Below are positions 22,803 to 33,836 of a DNA stretch of 64,000 nucleotides, in pieces. The notes beneath the pieces were generated by a model. The model made no database searches, had not been told where the DNA came from, and was given only the letters and a program-made list of their open reading frames with translations. This DNA is from Lasiodiplodia sp. COLG20 (Eukaryota > Ascomycota > Dothideomycetes > Botryosphaeriales > Botryosphaeriaceae): NCBI GenBank assembly GCA_009801085.1, contig VNWV01000008.1, forward strand, positions 1,426,001 to 1,490,000, read 5' to 3'. Each line of letters opens with the position of its first letter. Position 1 is the first letter of the stretch. The position numbers were made by a program, and so were the translations under genes.

Positions 22803-24019
22803 CTAATCGACTATATAAACAAAAGGACGTCAGCTCGGAGCTCCACATCGAAGTGTCGAGAAGAAACAAAGTCTTACCGTGCAGGTCGACGGCGGCGCGC
22901 TTGCCGCTCCACACGGCATGCGGCACATTGGTCGAGTTATCCAAGTTCGCATCGCCCACGGCGTAGACGCCAGGCACGTTGGTCAACATCGCGGCGTTAG
23001 TATACATCTGGCCCGCATACAGCGCCACGCCCAGCCTCTCGCCCAGGTCCGACCGCTGCTCCTTCCCAAACGACACCATGAGCGCCGCGCGGTCCACCGG
23101 CTCGCCCTCAGCAAAATGCACACGAAACCTGTCGTACTCAGGCACGCTCGGCAGGCTGGGATCAGCACGCGTATCCGCGCCGCCGTCAGCCAGACGCTCG
23201 ACGGAGGCGATGACGCGGTTGTCAACCCGCACATCGACGCGGCGCAGGTACTCCATCCACCGCGCGTCTCCGCCTTCGGCGGCCGTGGTGTCGAGGCGGC
23301 CGGCGGGCGTGTCGGTGCCGTTGACGAAGGCGACGATGCCGGCGCCGCCGTTCAGCGTCTGCGTCTCGCGCACCATGCCCGGGATGGCGGCCAGGGGGCC
23401 GACCAGGCCGAGCGGCTGGTCGGCGTGCTCGTGCCCGTCGCACCACGGGCACCAGTACAAGCCGCGCGCCCAGTTCTCGGCGATGCCGGGCGTGGCGGGT
23501 AGGAGGTCGCGCAGGCCCGTTGCTAGGACGATGCGCCGCGCGAGGTATGTCTTCTTCGTGCGGTGCTGCTGGTTAAGACCGCACGTCGTCACGGTGAAGA
23601 GCGGGGCGGCAGACGGGTCAGCGCCGGAGGGCACGATTTTCTCGACGGTGCCGTTCGTCCAGCTCACTGTCTTGTAGTGCGAGATTTGCTTGCGGGCTGC
23701 CCAGCGGAAGTAGGCCGGAGTGACACCTAATCAAAAGCGTTCAGTACGCTGGGATTTTTCAGTGTGAAATATATCACGCCTTCCTTTGCTTACCGTCGAA
23801 GCCAAGCACGTCGTGCATGTGTCTGGTTTGCGCATTTCGATATTCGGCCGAGTCGATCAGCAGCACCTTTCTGCGGACGCGGGCGAGGCCGCTCAAGGCA
23901 CCCAGGCCAGAGGGCCCGCCTCCTACGATGATGACGTCGTATGGCTCCTGGACTCGGCATGCTCCTCCCAAAGCGAGTGTGGCCAAGGCCAACTGAAGGA
24001 GAGAGCCGAGGGGGGCCAT
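22803..24019 (-). CDS. Thioredoxin-reductase-like FAD oxidoreductase
   Basis: 360 aa from exons 24019-23794, 23726-22878 and 22810-22803. It starts with a hydrophobic signal-like segment, then a Rossmann FAD motif (IIVGGGPSG, about 32-40). The redox-active CPWC sits at 168-171 within YWCPWCDGHE, and the second FAD motif VYAVGDA is near the C-terminus. This is the class that includes GliT-like dithiol oxidases and other fungal thioredoxin-reductase relatives. The last exon adds only Val-Asp before the stop; the C-terminus is therefore less certain. An upstream in-frame extension to 24097 is open but lacks support. No NRPS or other dithiol biosynthesis gene lies nearby, so a toxin self-protection role is not supported. 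Substrate unknown. Confidence 0.83.
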
Positions 24020-24515
24020 GGCTTGCTTCTGACCGGTGGAACGGTCTTCTGGGCCAGGGCGGGCAGTCGAATATATTAGAGCACGAGTGATATGCAAGCG
24101 GACTCACTATAGTGTACCAAGATGGCATCTCTATCAGGCATGCTGTGTAGACTCTATCCGGATCCTGGAACAGGTGGGGGTAACAAACCTCGGGAGACTA
24201 CCACCACTGTACACTACATTCCGTTCCGAATTTGTGAAGTTGGGTGGAGCCATTCCTGTGGGAAGAATGCTCGATGCACACTAAAAAGTATCCTGCTCTG
24301 TGCATGCTTGATTCAAGTATAGCGTGGCTGCTGTCTTGAAGTGAGAACATTATCCTCGGTATTTTGAACAGAAAGTGCATTGTAGTCAAATTTCAGTAGC
24401 ACAAGAAGTAGCACAAAAGCGTTATACATTACTATTTAGTTTATGTCATCCCGATTCATTACGATCCCTAGTACAAGTGTTTTTCAAAAGAGTGTGATGG
24501 CGTTTAGACGCGAGA
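24020..24515. other. Intergenic
   Basis: 496 bp between the flavoprotein start and the stop of the secreted protein gene on the same strand. It must include the flavoprotein promoter. No gene seen. Confidence 0.4.
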
Positions 24516-25982
24516 TCAAGACGAGGAGCTGGGGCAGCTCAGAGCGGTGCACGCGTCGGAGTCGCTGCGACGGGTCGAAGCAGCACGGCGCTTCTCAGCG
24601 CCCATCAGGGCGCGCTTGACCTTGGAAGCCGAGTTGGCGCACACGGTGGTGGGCGTGGCACAAAGACTGAAGCCGCAGCAGCTCTGCGTCAGGCACTTGG
24701 CGCCGCCGGTGCAGTCGGAGTTGGTGCTGCAGGTCGGGGTGCCGTAGCAGCTCATGTCGACGAAGCAGAGAGCGTTTCCATCCGGGTCGAGACCGCAGGC
24801 AGCGTCGCCGCCGTTGTCCATCCACCAGATCTGGTAGGTGCCGCAGACGCCCGGGTTGGCGCAGCCGGTGCTGCTCACGGGGCTGACGCCGCCGTTGTCC
24901 TGGGTGGTGAGCGTGTACGTGTACGACTCGCCGACGGTGACGTGCACGTCGCCCTGGTACTGGCCGACGTTGGTGGCCTTGGAGGCGGGATCCGCGATGT
25001 CGGCGCTGTAGTACGAGCAGACAGTGCCAACGGGGTTGTTGTCCCTGTACAGGATGTAGGCATTGAAGAAGTTGCAGGCAGTGTAGGTGCCGTCGTTGTT
25101 GGCGTGGGCCTTGTTCCAGGCAGTGTTGGCCTGGCAGCCCTTGGCGCACGAGGCCGGGCTGAAGGGACCGTCGTTGTACAGCTCGTACAAGTAGTAGTGG
25201 CTGTCCTCAATGGCGCCGTTCAGGGGGCCGACAGGAGCGTTGAAGTTGTCCAGAGTCGGGGCCGTGTAGGGCTTGTTGTAGCCGTTGGAGGCGGCGACGA
25301 GAATCTGGAACTGTCCCTGGTACTGGCCCGCGTTGGTGGCCGTCTCTGCATGAACGGGGTAGCCGTAAAGGGTACACTTGATGTTTGCCGTGGCATCGGG
25401 GTTCTGGCAGACATCATAGTCGGGACGGAGGACAGGGTCCCTCTCAATGTAGATGTTGAAAGCCTGGCAATCGCTATCGGCGTCGCACTTGGCGGCGCAG
25501 GCACTCGGGTCGTACGAGTCGAGGGTGAAGACTCCACGGTATCCAACCTGCTGCGTGGCACCGTTCAGGTTGCTGAAGGCCTGCTGGTAGTTGCTCGGCG
25601 TCGAGGCGCCCGTTACCAGCGACGCGTAGGCGGCGTAGGTGGTAAAGGCAGCGGCAGTATCGGGAACAGCCAGGGTGCCCGTGGGAAGAGGGCAGCAGTC
25701 CCAGCCATTCGAGGCACACTTGTCAGCCGGAGAAACACTGCGCTTCTTGACCGCGTCGGCCGTGGGATCCGGCGTGATGGTCGACTGCACAACAGCGGTG
25801 ACGGTCGTCGGGTTGTACGACACGACAGTCGAGCTGTAGACATCTGGCTCAGGGCCGAGAGTCTTTGGGGTAGGGGCCGCAAGGATGGCGGCAAGGAAGT
25901 CAGCATCCAGGTCGGGAGCCGCTGCCGGAAGGGCAACTGCGCCAGCCATGCCAGCGGCACCAACGAGCTGAACAAACTTCAT
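24516..25982 (-). CDS. Secreted cysteine-rich protein with two PAN-like repeats
   Basis: Intronless gene for 488 aa. A signal peptide is clear (hydrophobic to about residue 20, Ala-rich cleavage region). A dibasic KKR near 80 and KR/RR sites in the last 35 residues suggest Kex2-type processing. Two similar modules follow: one with YDPSACAAKC ... CQAFNIY ... NAGQYQGQF, one with FSPASCAKGC ... CNFFNAYIL ... NVGQYQGDV. A third Cys-rich block (about 375-460) carries evenly spaced cysteines. The repeated Cys pattern resembles PAN/apple-like binding modules of mould surface proteins, but this is pattern reading only. Exported wall or extracellular protein; function unknown. An open frame on the opposite strand is a shadow of this GC-rich coding sequence. 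Confidence 0.82.
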   Translation of the reverse strand: MKFVQLVGAAGMAGAVALPAAAPDLDADFLAAILAAPTPKTLGPEPDVYSSTVVSYNPTTVTAVVQSTITPDPTADAVKKRSVSPADKCASNGWDCCPLPTGTLAVPDTAAAFTTYAAYASLVTGASTPSNYQQAFSNLNGATQQVGYRGVFTLDSYDPSACAAKCDADSDCQAFNIYIERDPVLRPDYDVCQNPDATANIKCTLYGYPVHAETATNAGQYQGQFQILVAASNGYNKPYTAPTLDNFNAPVGPLNGAIEDSHYYLYELYNDGPFSPASCAKGCQANTAWNKAHANNDGTYTACNFFNAYILYRDNNPVGTVCSYYSADIADPASKATNVGQYQGDVHVTVGESYTYTLTTQDNGGVSPVSSTGCANPGVCGTYQIWWMDNGGDAACGLDPDGNALCFVDMSCYGTPTCSTNSDCTGGAKCLTQSCCGFSLCATPTTVCANSASKVKRALMGAEKRRAASTRRSDSDACTALSCPSSSS

Positions 25983-27076
25983 GGTGATTGAGGGGAGAAG
26001 AGAAGAGAAGAGTGGTGGTGGTGATGAGCACTGAAGCTGCCATCAGGGCGAGCTTTATAGCAGCGCCCCGAGGCGTGTGCTTCCATGGTGGTCAAGCTGA
26101 AGTTGCTGCGAAGGTACGCCACAAGAAAGCCCACGGCCGATCTAGAGTCTTCAGCTCCGAGTGGCTTAATGCTTGATGCGGAAACCGCGATGCTTGGCAT
26201 GGTGGTGACCGCCGCCTTACTCAACTGAAGTAGATCGAATCCTACCGCTGGATCTTTCCGCCCAGTACTGACTCGATGCCCATCTGGAAGGATCAGCATG
26301 ACATACACCGCTTCTTGGTATAGTGTTAACGTCTTACTCCGCAGAGAAAGGAGAGTCCAGTTCGGGTAAATGGCTCGTCGTTGCCGTGTATGCGGCCTTT
26401 TCCGGCCACTAAACCTTATCTTCGCTTTCGCATCATCTGATGCATCCTTCCTCGCCCACTCCACTCTGGACCCTTATACCGATGGCCAGAGCAACAGAGA
26501 AGAGCGTCGCCCTTTGCTTCTTCGCTCTCTGTCCATTTCGCACAGTTTGCTTGCATGCTAACATTCTCTTCGAGCGTTTCAACTATACCATTCACAGGAG
26601 AAAAACTAGCGTTGTCCGGAGAGCTAAATCCCCTGGTCCATGCGGAGCCGGGCTGAGCTGGCACCCTCTAAGCCTCAGCTGTGGCTTTCTGTGGCTGTTG
26701 CCGGCCGGCACTTGCAATCTCGGAGGACCACTGCGCTTTTGTCTCCGATCACGGCCCTTTGCCATCTTTCGGTGCAGTGGCTGGTTTTTCTCTTCTGAAT
26801 TCCCCATATGCACCCCTGAGCTAGCTTGCTGCAGTTGCGTCTCCACTCCACATGATCCACTTGGTTGTAATTTTAATCGCACCCTGCAGTTCTGGAAAAT
26901 CATCTGGGTACTCCCGAGCTTGGCTATTCTACTCTGGTACTAGTTGAAGCTTGTGGCAACCGCCGAGAGCTGGCTGAATGCTTAGTTGTTAGGATTGTGA
27001 ATACTAGACCCCAACTGTCATAGAAAAAACACTGACTGCCGAAGAGGTTTACGCCATTAATTTAGTCTTTTTACCT
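25983..27076. other. Intergenic, upstream of secreted protein gene
   Basis: 1.1 kb. An A/G-rich leader (25990-26015) precedes the secreted protein ATG on its strand. Open frames on both strands near 26416-26943 have no family features. No gene supported. Confidence 0.45.
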
Positions 27077-27799
27077 TCAAGTACCTATCACATTCACCCC
27101 TCTCCACCCCTCTCTCCACCCGCGAAAGGGCTCATCATCTAGACAGCAGGAACAGTATCCATATCCCCAGTCCCACTCCACGAACCCCAGCCTTGCCTCC
27201 TGCAATTCCCACTCAAAGTCCCAGTATACCCGTCTCGCAAACTCCCTCTTATCACCACCCAATAAATCCCTCCACAGCGCATTCGTTTCTGCCAGCTCGC
27301 CCGCCCTCCTCTCCCACAAATCTCCCTCACAGCCCCGACAAACGGCTCTGTCCGCAGTCATCTTGCCCCACCGCTCAAACGCATTCCCACAGCACCCACA
27401 AACGCCCTTCTCCCTCCCAACCTCCACCCTCCTCTCCCTCGAGAACGCCGTCCTCCGCCACCCCGCGCTGGCCTTCGGCCACGTCTCCGGATTCAACTCC
27501 TTCAGCGACTCCCGACTGCACTCCGCACACGCCCGCCACAGTTTACTCCGGCTCTTCTCCGCGTCCGTGAAGCGCGTCGCCGGCAGCAGCCGCGCGCAGT
27601 AGACGCACGCCAGCCGGTTGCGCTTGCGCGCCCACGCACCGTCTTCCGCTTCCACGAGCACTTCCCAATTCGGTAGGGGTTGTGCTGGGATGATGGAAGC
27701 GAAGACGCGGCAGCTGCCGCGGAGGTGGTTCGTGTCGGGGAAGGCGAGGTGAGAGATGATGAGGTTGAGGAGTTCGGGTGGGAGGTCGAGGAGTGGCAT
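27077..27799 (-). CDS. F-box protein with CxxC clusters
   Basis: Intronless 240-aa protein. Residues 1-40 form an F-box (LLDLPPELLNLIISHLAFP, then LRGSCRVF). Paired cysteines follow: CVYC (about 65), CAEC (about 91), CGCC (about 134), CRGC (about 154) and a terminal CSCC, so one or two zinc ribbons are likely. This short F-box plus Cys-pair layout is common in moulds, where substrates are unknown. The C-terminus is rich in Trp. The start ATG at 27799 heads the F-box directly. Confidence 0.78.
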   Translation of the reverse strand: MPLLDLPPELLNLIISHLAFPDTNHLRGSCRVFASIIPAQPLPNWEVLVEAEDGAWARKRNRLACVYCARLLPATRFTDAEKSRSKLWRACAECSRESLKELNPETWPKASAGWRRTAFSRERRVEVGREKGVCGCCGNAFERWGKMTADRAVCRGCEGDLWERRAGELAETNALWRDLLGGDKREFARRVYWDFEWELQEARLGFVEWDWGYGYCSCCLDDEPFRGWREGWRGVNVIGT

Positions 27800-28537
27800 T
27801 TTCTTCTCTCTCCTTCGTTTATTTATTTGAAGGAGATATGTTTGTTGGCGGGTTAACGAGAGGACGGCCGAGGCCGAGAGATGATGTGTGCTGTCGCGAT
27901 TTGAGTTGGTTAGAGAGGCATCCTTTGTATGTTATAGCGACTTGCGTGCTGCGCCACAGGACGGTGACCGTTAGCGGTGTCAGCGCCCGGTGTTGCGGTA
28001 ACACTGCCCCCAACACCAACTCCACAGCCTCGACGTCAGCTTCTAGTGTCAAGCTTGGAGCATCTGTGCAAGGGGCCGATTCTATAATTCCCTGGATGAT
28101 TAAATGTTCTCCGATAGGCAATGAAAGATCCAAAGCTTCAGGCACTGGGCTGCATTTTACCTTTCTAGGATCATTCTTACTTTTCAGCATCACACTTAGT
28201 CTTTGCACGGCTACAGTAAAATCCAGCACAGATTTATTAGCATCAATGCATGCCTGGTCCTGCATATTTTGTTGTGTGGCATGGCCCATTAGCCGAAAGT
28301 GGTTACCCCCGTGTGTCAACCACGTGTATCTCAACAACCGGATGATGAATCGTCATGTAACTTTGGCATATGCGAATCCCGTGCTGCTTGAGCATCCTTA
28401 CAATAGGGATTCGCAAAATAATAACAGGGAGGCCCGCAATGTTTGTTTGAGTCCCCTGAGCACCGGTTTCTTAGATTTTGTTGGTTATAACTTAACTACC
28501 CACCTTCATACTTCAACAACCAGTACAATGGATTACA
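27800..28537. other. Intergenic, F-box promoter and tRNA 5' flank
   Basis: 738 bp. A long plus-strand open frame runs through here into the tRNA gene and is not a real gene. No other feature seen. Confidence 0.45.
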
Positions 28538-28642
28538 GCGTTGGTGGTTTAGTGGTAAAATTGATCGTTGCCAAGCAGTTGCAGTCCCAGGACCTCAACA
28601 CTCAGCTTCGATCAGCCCCGGGTTCGATTCCCGGCCGACGCA
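28538..28642 (+). tRNA. tRNA-Gly (GCC), with intron
   Basis: Acceptor strand GCGTTGG pairs with CCGACGC (28635-28641), discriminator A at 28642. The D arm (GTTTAGTGGTAAAA) and T arm (CCGGG TTCGATT CCCGG) are canonical and contain the A and B boxes. The anticodon stem GATCG/CGATC closes a loop TTGCCA...T with anticodon GCC at 28570-28572. A 34-nt intron (28574-28607) lies one base 3' of the anticodon, the canonical place cut by the tRNA splicing endonuclease. The mature length is 71 nt, as for yeast tRNA-Gly(GCC). A T-run (28643-28647) just downstream can end RNA polymerase III transcription. Confidence 0.95.
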
Positions 28643-29538
28643 TTTTTGCTGTTTTGAGGTTCTACCTCGGTCCTTTTTGCATATCAGACCTGCGAAGGTT
28701 GTGGGGAACACTTGGCGGGCGGAAAACTTTGTTGGAGGGTTGGACAATAGTTTTGTTAAGCAAGAGCGATTTCGTAGCGAAACCAGGCTGGCTATACACA
28801 AGGTTGGCTCCCTGAGTATTGGAACAGACAACGCGCAGTTGAACCGTCCATCCGGACAGGAGTGCACGACATATATGAGCAGATGCATCCGGACATAAGC
28901 TTTTGCTACCCCGACTCTGTTGCAATACTAAGAGAAATGAGTTCGTATCTTGTGCACAGTAACTTTCCTGTAGTCCGTGAATTAGTTGGTCACAAACGAG
29001 TTGCGGTAGAATCCAGCATAAACCAACGTGAGCTTAAAGACCTCATTTCCATTGCGATTCATGAAATTAATGAAATGGCATCTTTCTTTTTTGATTAGTA
29101 TAATTCAATATGAGCGGAATAAGGTGAAATATTAGATAATTGCAGTGTGTTAAAGGCGGCATTGGCAACAACAATTTTTACTACTTAAATAACGTTCCAT
29201 GACGAAAAGGTTCATTCTAACTATTGGGATGATGCGAGGAACAGCAATCACAAAGAAAGGTTGCTTGCGCGACATGCCGAAGGTCGGAAATAAGAAGAGC
29301 TATGTTTTGGTCTGATGAAGTGGAAACATCGCCCAGAATAGTAAATGGTGAAAAGCAAACCAGCCTGAAAACAACAACTAAACTCCTGCGAGTATTTTTT
29401 TTTTCTTCTTCTTCTTCTTCTCCTCTTTTATGGCGACGCTTGAATGGCCGATGGCAATGGAAAAACGCGAGCAATCTTGAAAAATGACTCGAGAGAGTCG
29501 GCTTGGTTAATGAGCCGACTTCACATCGATGGCTGCGC
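28643..29538. other. Intergenic
   Basis: 896 bp from the tRNA terminator to the stop of the zinc-finger-like gene. AT-rich at 29040-29230. A (tct)n-like pyrimidine tract lies near 29397-29428. No gene seen. Confidence 0.4.
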
Positions 29539-32476
29539 TCAACGCCTTCCGTCATATTGATCCTGATAAGGAATTGATGAGCCGTCAGAGAAAGGCGTGT
29601 CGGTGTTCTGTTCAGCGCTGACTTGAGGCTGGAAAGGTACTGAAAAGCGCATGCTAGGAGTGAAATCGAAAGTGGAGTGAGGCGTTGATGCGGACCAGGC
29701 CATATCACTCGAAGCACTATAAGAAGGCTGGTAGAAGTTTGTGGGTGGCAACTGGCCATTTGAGTTCCAGTAATCGAGTTGAATGTTGTCAAAAGAGTCG
29801 TATCGTGGCTCAGGGGTAAATATTGAGGCCACAGTCGAGGTGTTCGGACGTTGAGGGGTCTGTTCTTGCGAAGCTTGTGCAAAAGCACCATAAGCTTGCT
29901 GATTCATTTGATCTATGTTCGGATACTGAGCTGGGACCATGAAGTTGTGGGGCCGTTGCAGCCGCGTGTTGTTGCGATCAACCCTTGGAGTGCGTTGAGA
30001 GGGTCCAGATGCTTCTCTGGTCGGAACCCGCTGACCATAATGATAAGATGGCCCATATCCGGAGTCAGTCTCAGGCTTTGGTGATTTGGCGGAGCCCCGT
30101 GACAGTCTTGTCTCCTCGATTGTGGGATTACTGGTCCCTTCATCGGCAATCGGCGTAGGAGCTTTTACGACTTCGGGGACTATGTCATTTTCTCTGAGAG
30201 CAGTCGACTGTCCACTAGTATCTCGAGAAGGCTGCTGGATCCGGCGACAATCGACTTCGTGAGTCTGGGCTGGTGTCCCTGCACCCTGCCGAAATGTTGC
30301 AGAAACAACTCTCTGGAGATCTCTTACGACGTTAGGAAGATCGCTCATCAAATTTTCTTGAAGAATCCCATTGTCTCGATCGACAGCGGTTTCGAGCCAT
30401 TCCCTGACAAGTCCCGGCAATGCTTCCTGGCTATAGGCGTCGAATTGGGCAAATTTCTCCGAGTTCGGGCTGCTTGGTGCATCTCCTCGTTCATGTTCGC
30501 AATCTTCTTCTGTTAGCCGACGGTCTCTTGATGAATAAAAATGGAAAAGTTCTTACAAGGATTTGGGTAAGCTGCTTCCGGATCACCGGGAAACAAGATC
30601 TTGTATACGGCCCTCCACTTTTGCTCTAGATCTACGATTCCTCTGCGTCTCGCCTTGCTCTTTAGCTTCACTTCTTGCTCCTGGTCGAACCCACCCATAA
30701 CAGGCGGATTTGACACTCGCTTACATATATCCTCCGCGTTGAGATGTTCTCTTAGCTGCTGATCAGCGGGAAACTTGTGGAAACATCGGGGACAGTGGAT
30801 TGGTCTTTTGTGAAGTCGATAGAGATGTTCCCTGTCCCTGTCAGTGGCGCGCATTTGTGTAACTTAAAGGCATGAACTTACTTCATGCGTGAGATTGAAG
30901 TGAACCCCGGATATATGCAGGAACTGCCTTTGAGTGGTTCTCTTTCGCCTCTCATGATCTGCCGCTTGTAGTAAGGGCAGCCCAGCCTCCTTATCCTGCC
31001 GCTCTGGCTCGGGGAGCCCGGGTCTCCGGACGGATCGGGTTTCTGCTTCTTGCTTCCATCACTTCCTTGACCACCTGGAGGTTCAACGTCATCTGCCTTT
31101 CGTTTTCCTTGCAATGATGAGGACGAGGAACCGAAGGAACCCCCGATATTGCTTGAACTGGATTCTCCGGCGTCTCTGGAGCCTTCTCCGGTGTCTTCGG
31201 GGGCTGTTTCGTGCCCGCATCGCCTCATATCCCATTCTCGAAAGGACTCATTACACTGAGGGCTTGACTCAATGCAGCCCAAGGCCTCCGATCTCTCCGA
31301 GGCGGAGCTAATAGTGCTGTCAGCATCGTCGTCTTCGTCATCATCATAGCCGTCAGACAATGTTGATGGGCTACGAGGACATTCTAGCTCGAGCTTTTTG
31401 AAAAGATCCCAGAAGTGTTCCATCACTTGATCGACAACCTTTTTTTTCCGTTCCTCCAACAGAGTCTGGAGCATATCGTCCTGCGCACTGCTTGGAGATG
31501 CAGTAGCTTCATCTGGTGAGTCCACGTCGGATTCATCACTCGAGAATTCCGACTCGCTCGATGCGGAGTGGTAGTCAAAGCTCCCCCGATCGGTCCCCAC
31601 ACAGTTTTCTGTGTTATTGTCAATTTCCCGGGAAGATAGTCAGATTACGGGGTCTTGTAACTTGCCTGTTCTCTCTATGATATCCGCTGCTACTGAATGT
31701 TCGGTGTTGCTACTGATCGCAACATCCTCAAGTTGTCTGTTTAAGCTTGCATCTTTGACAGAGGTTTGAACGACATGAGAAGTGTCCGTCTCACCCGATT
31801 GGAGGACATTGTGTACTCTCGAAGACTCTCTGCACAGTCCCACAGCCTGAGGGATGTGGCCTTGTGTAGTATCATATGTATGACGTTCCGAAACGTCAAA
31901 GTACATGTCGGACTTTTGGGGAATGTGAGTACCGAAAAGGTTTTGACTACATTCCTGGTAAGCAGAATGCCTTACTGCTGCTGGATAATTGCAGTTGAAG
32001 TTCTGCCAGTCGGCCATGCTTGGAGTTGGCCAAGGCAATTGAGAATTCCCTGATAGTTCTGAAAATTGTGGCGGTATTGCCCATGTCGCACAAGCATCCA
32101 AAGGCTGTGTGAGTGGTCGATGGTCTTGCGAGTAAAAGGGAGGTGTGAGTGGCGAGGAGCGGTCCTCAGGCGTGAAAGCTATCATGATTCGTATCAATGA
32201 CAATACCAACATAATGTCGATTTATCTCACCTGTGATTTGTGTATTCGATCGAGTGAGCAAGACGGCTTCTGAAACCGGAGATGCTCCTCTCGTCTCACA
32301 CTGGCTTCCATCCTCACTCCCTGACATTGTTTCCCCAATTATTCCAAATGGTCTCGGAGCTGGGGGAGGAGAATGGTAGGCCGAATCCGAGTCTCGATCA
32401 CTGAAAGTTGGGATTAGCATCATTCACATAAAAGAGGCAATTTGAGGACCATATACTCGGATTGATTTGCGGCCAT
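29539..32476 (-). CDS. Fungal zinc-finger-like protein, six exons
   Basis: 889 aa reconstructed from exons 32476-32457, 32400-32231, 32178-31666, 31608-30882, 30831-30557 and 30503-29539; every join keeps frame. The core at about 447-520 (CPYYKR, then a segment ending RMKEHLYRLHKRPIHCPRC, then FPADQQLREHL) is a Cys/His pattern found in an uncharacterised family of filamentous fungi, followed by a helical EQKWRAVYKILFP segment. N- and C-terminal parts are Ser/Pro/Gln-rich and disordered. Intron 3 uses a GC donor (gcaagt) with AG acceptor. The acceptor before the last exon is the third of three AGs; the first two would give an immediate stop. The short first exon encodes only six codons, so the exact start is less certain. 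Function unknown; a nuclear regulator is a guess. Confidence 0.78.
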
Positions 32477-33836
32477 ATCCGCAAACGAATACTCTCTGCA
32501 TACGTTATCTTATGGCCACATGAACTAGCTCGGCGAGTGACTTACACGTCACCAGGACCCCACGCAGGCAGAAACCCACATCCAAGGTCAGGTATTTGTG
32601 AAGGTGAAAGTTCTCGATTCGATTTGAAGGAATGCATGGCTTCAGTACCAAGTCCATGGCCCGTGTCATTGTCGGACAGAGTGACAGGACCCTTGAGCTT
32701 CGGACGAAATGCACTTCGGCCGTGCGCATGGCTCAATCCATCGGGAATGGGCATGATTGAGCTCGTTTTTAATGGCGGTCTGAGTAAATACCAGGCTAAA
32801 GTAGACTGGCGAAGCTGAGTGTTCGTGCACGATGACCTAGACAGTTGGCGAACGGAAGAAAGCTTGTAGCTTGGCGTATCCGTTGCAAGGCTGTTGCTCG
32901 GGCGCTATCGTGGACTTCTCAAGGCTGGATAACGCAGCTGCGCATTTCGCGTTGCATGCATGTCAGCCACAGCATGCACCGTTGCACCAATGAGTGTCTC
33001 CGAGGCCGCCCTGGTGTACGAATCGGGCATTTGGGGTCGGACACCACACCAAACAGAGGCCAGCACAAACATCGAGTAAGGGCAAATAATAGGCAGATGC
33101 TCCAAGCCATGGCGCATGTGAGACAGGCAAATAACTTATTTGCGCATTACACAATCACTGGATCTCTCATCGTTAAGGCGCTTCCGGCATGTGAGACTCT
33201 AAAAGAACCTGTTGCATACTGCCGCATATTGAATCTAAAGATGGAGATCAGGTAGCAAGATGACGGGCGTAGTGGTGACGAAGGCTGAAGGATGATGGCT
33301 TGGTCCAGATGGAGTCGCACTTAGACTGAGGCTTTTTCTATCCCTGTCCGGATCACGCTTCTTGGTCTCATGCTCTTCTAGACTTACGCTCAATAGACCG
33401 CTACCTCCGAAGATTCCGAAACGTCACTTCACCTTTACGTGGCATCGGACTTTGGGCAATTGTCGCAAAGCATATGAGAAACTTCCAGATGGGCCCAAAA
33501 CGCTTGGAAGTAATCGTAATGCTCACTGCTTGAGCCCATGACGAGACACACAGCACTCGGGTCCCGAAACAGTGAAGGTTTCCATGAGAATGACTGTTGA
33601 CGGACTTGCGCGGTAAGATCTTCTCTCAGCTTCAGTATTGCTTTCACTCTCTAGCTCTGTCCTTGGTTAACCTCCGATGATGGATCAGCTCCGCCACCCG
33701 CGTCACGGCGCCTCAACAGCCCATCAACCCAAAGCTTTGCTCTATTCTCCTTCCCATCCATCCAAGTCGAGATCTTTTCCCCTCCTTCAATCAGTCCGGC
33801 GGCAATGATTCCCAAAAACGTGCTTACGAGAAACCC
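32477..33836. other. Intergenic
   Basis: 1.36 kb upstream of the six-exon gene, up to the stop of the membrane protein gene. Short frames only. A short microhomology (gcatgcatgtcagcc / agcatgcaccgttgcac) near 32953-32990 is weakly palindromic. No gene seen. Confidence 0.45.

Noticed and set aside
22803..24019. Thioredoxin-reductase-like gene as part of an epipolythiodioxopiperazine cluster
   Set aside because: No NRPS, methyltransferase, P450 or transporter of that pathway lies nearby.
24942..25991. 349-codon open frame on the plus strand over the secreted protein gene
   Set aside because: Gly/Val/Arg-rich antisense shadow of a GC-rich gene that has a signal peptide and patterned cysteines on the other strand.
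27778..28815. 345-codon plus-strand frame crossing the tRNA gene
   Set aside because: It runs through a complete tRNA gene and the F-box promoter, with no family features.
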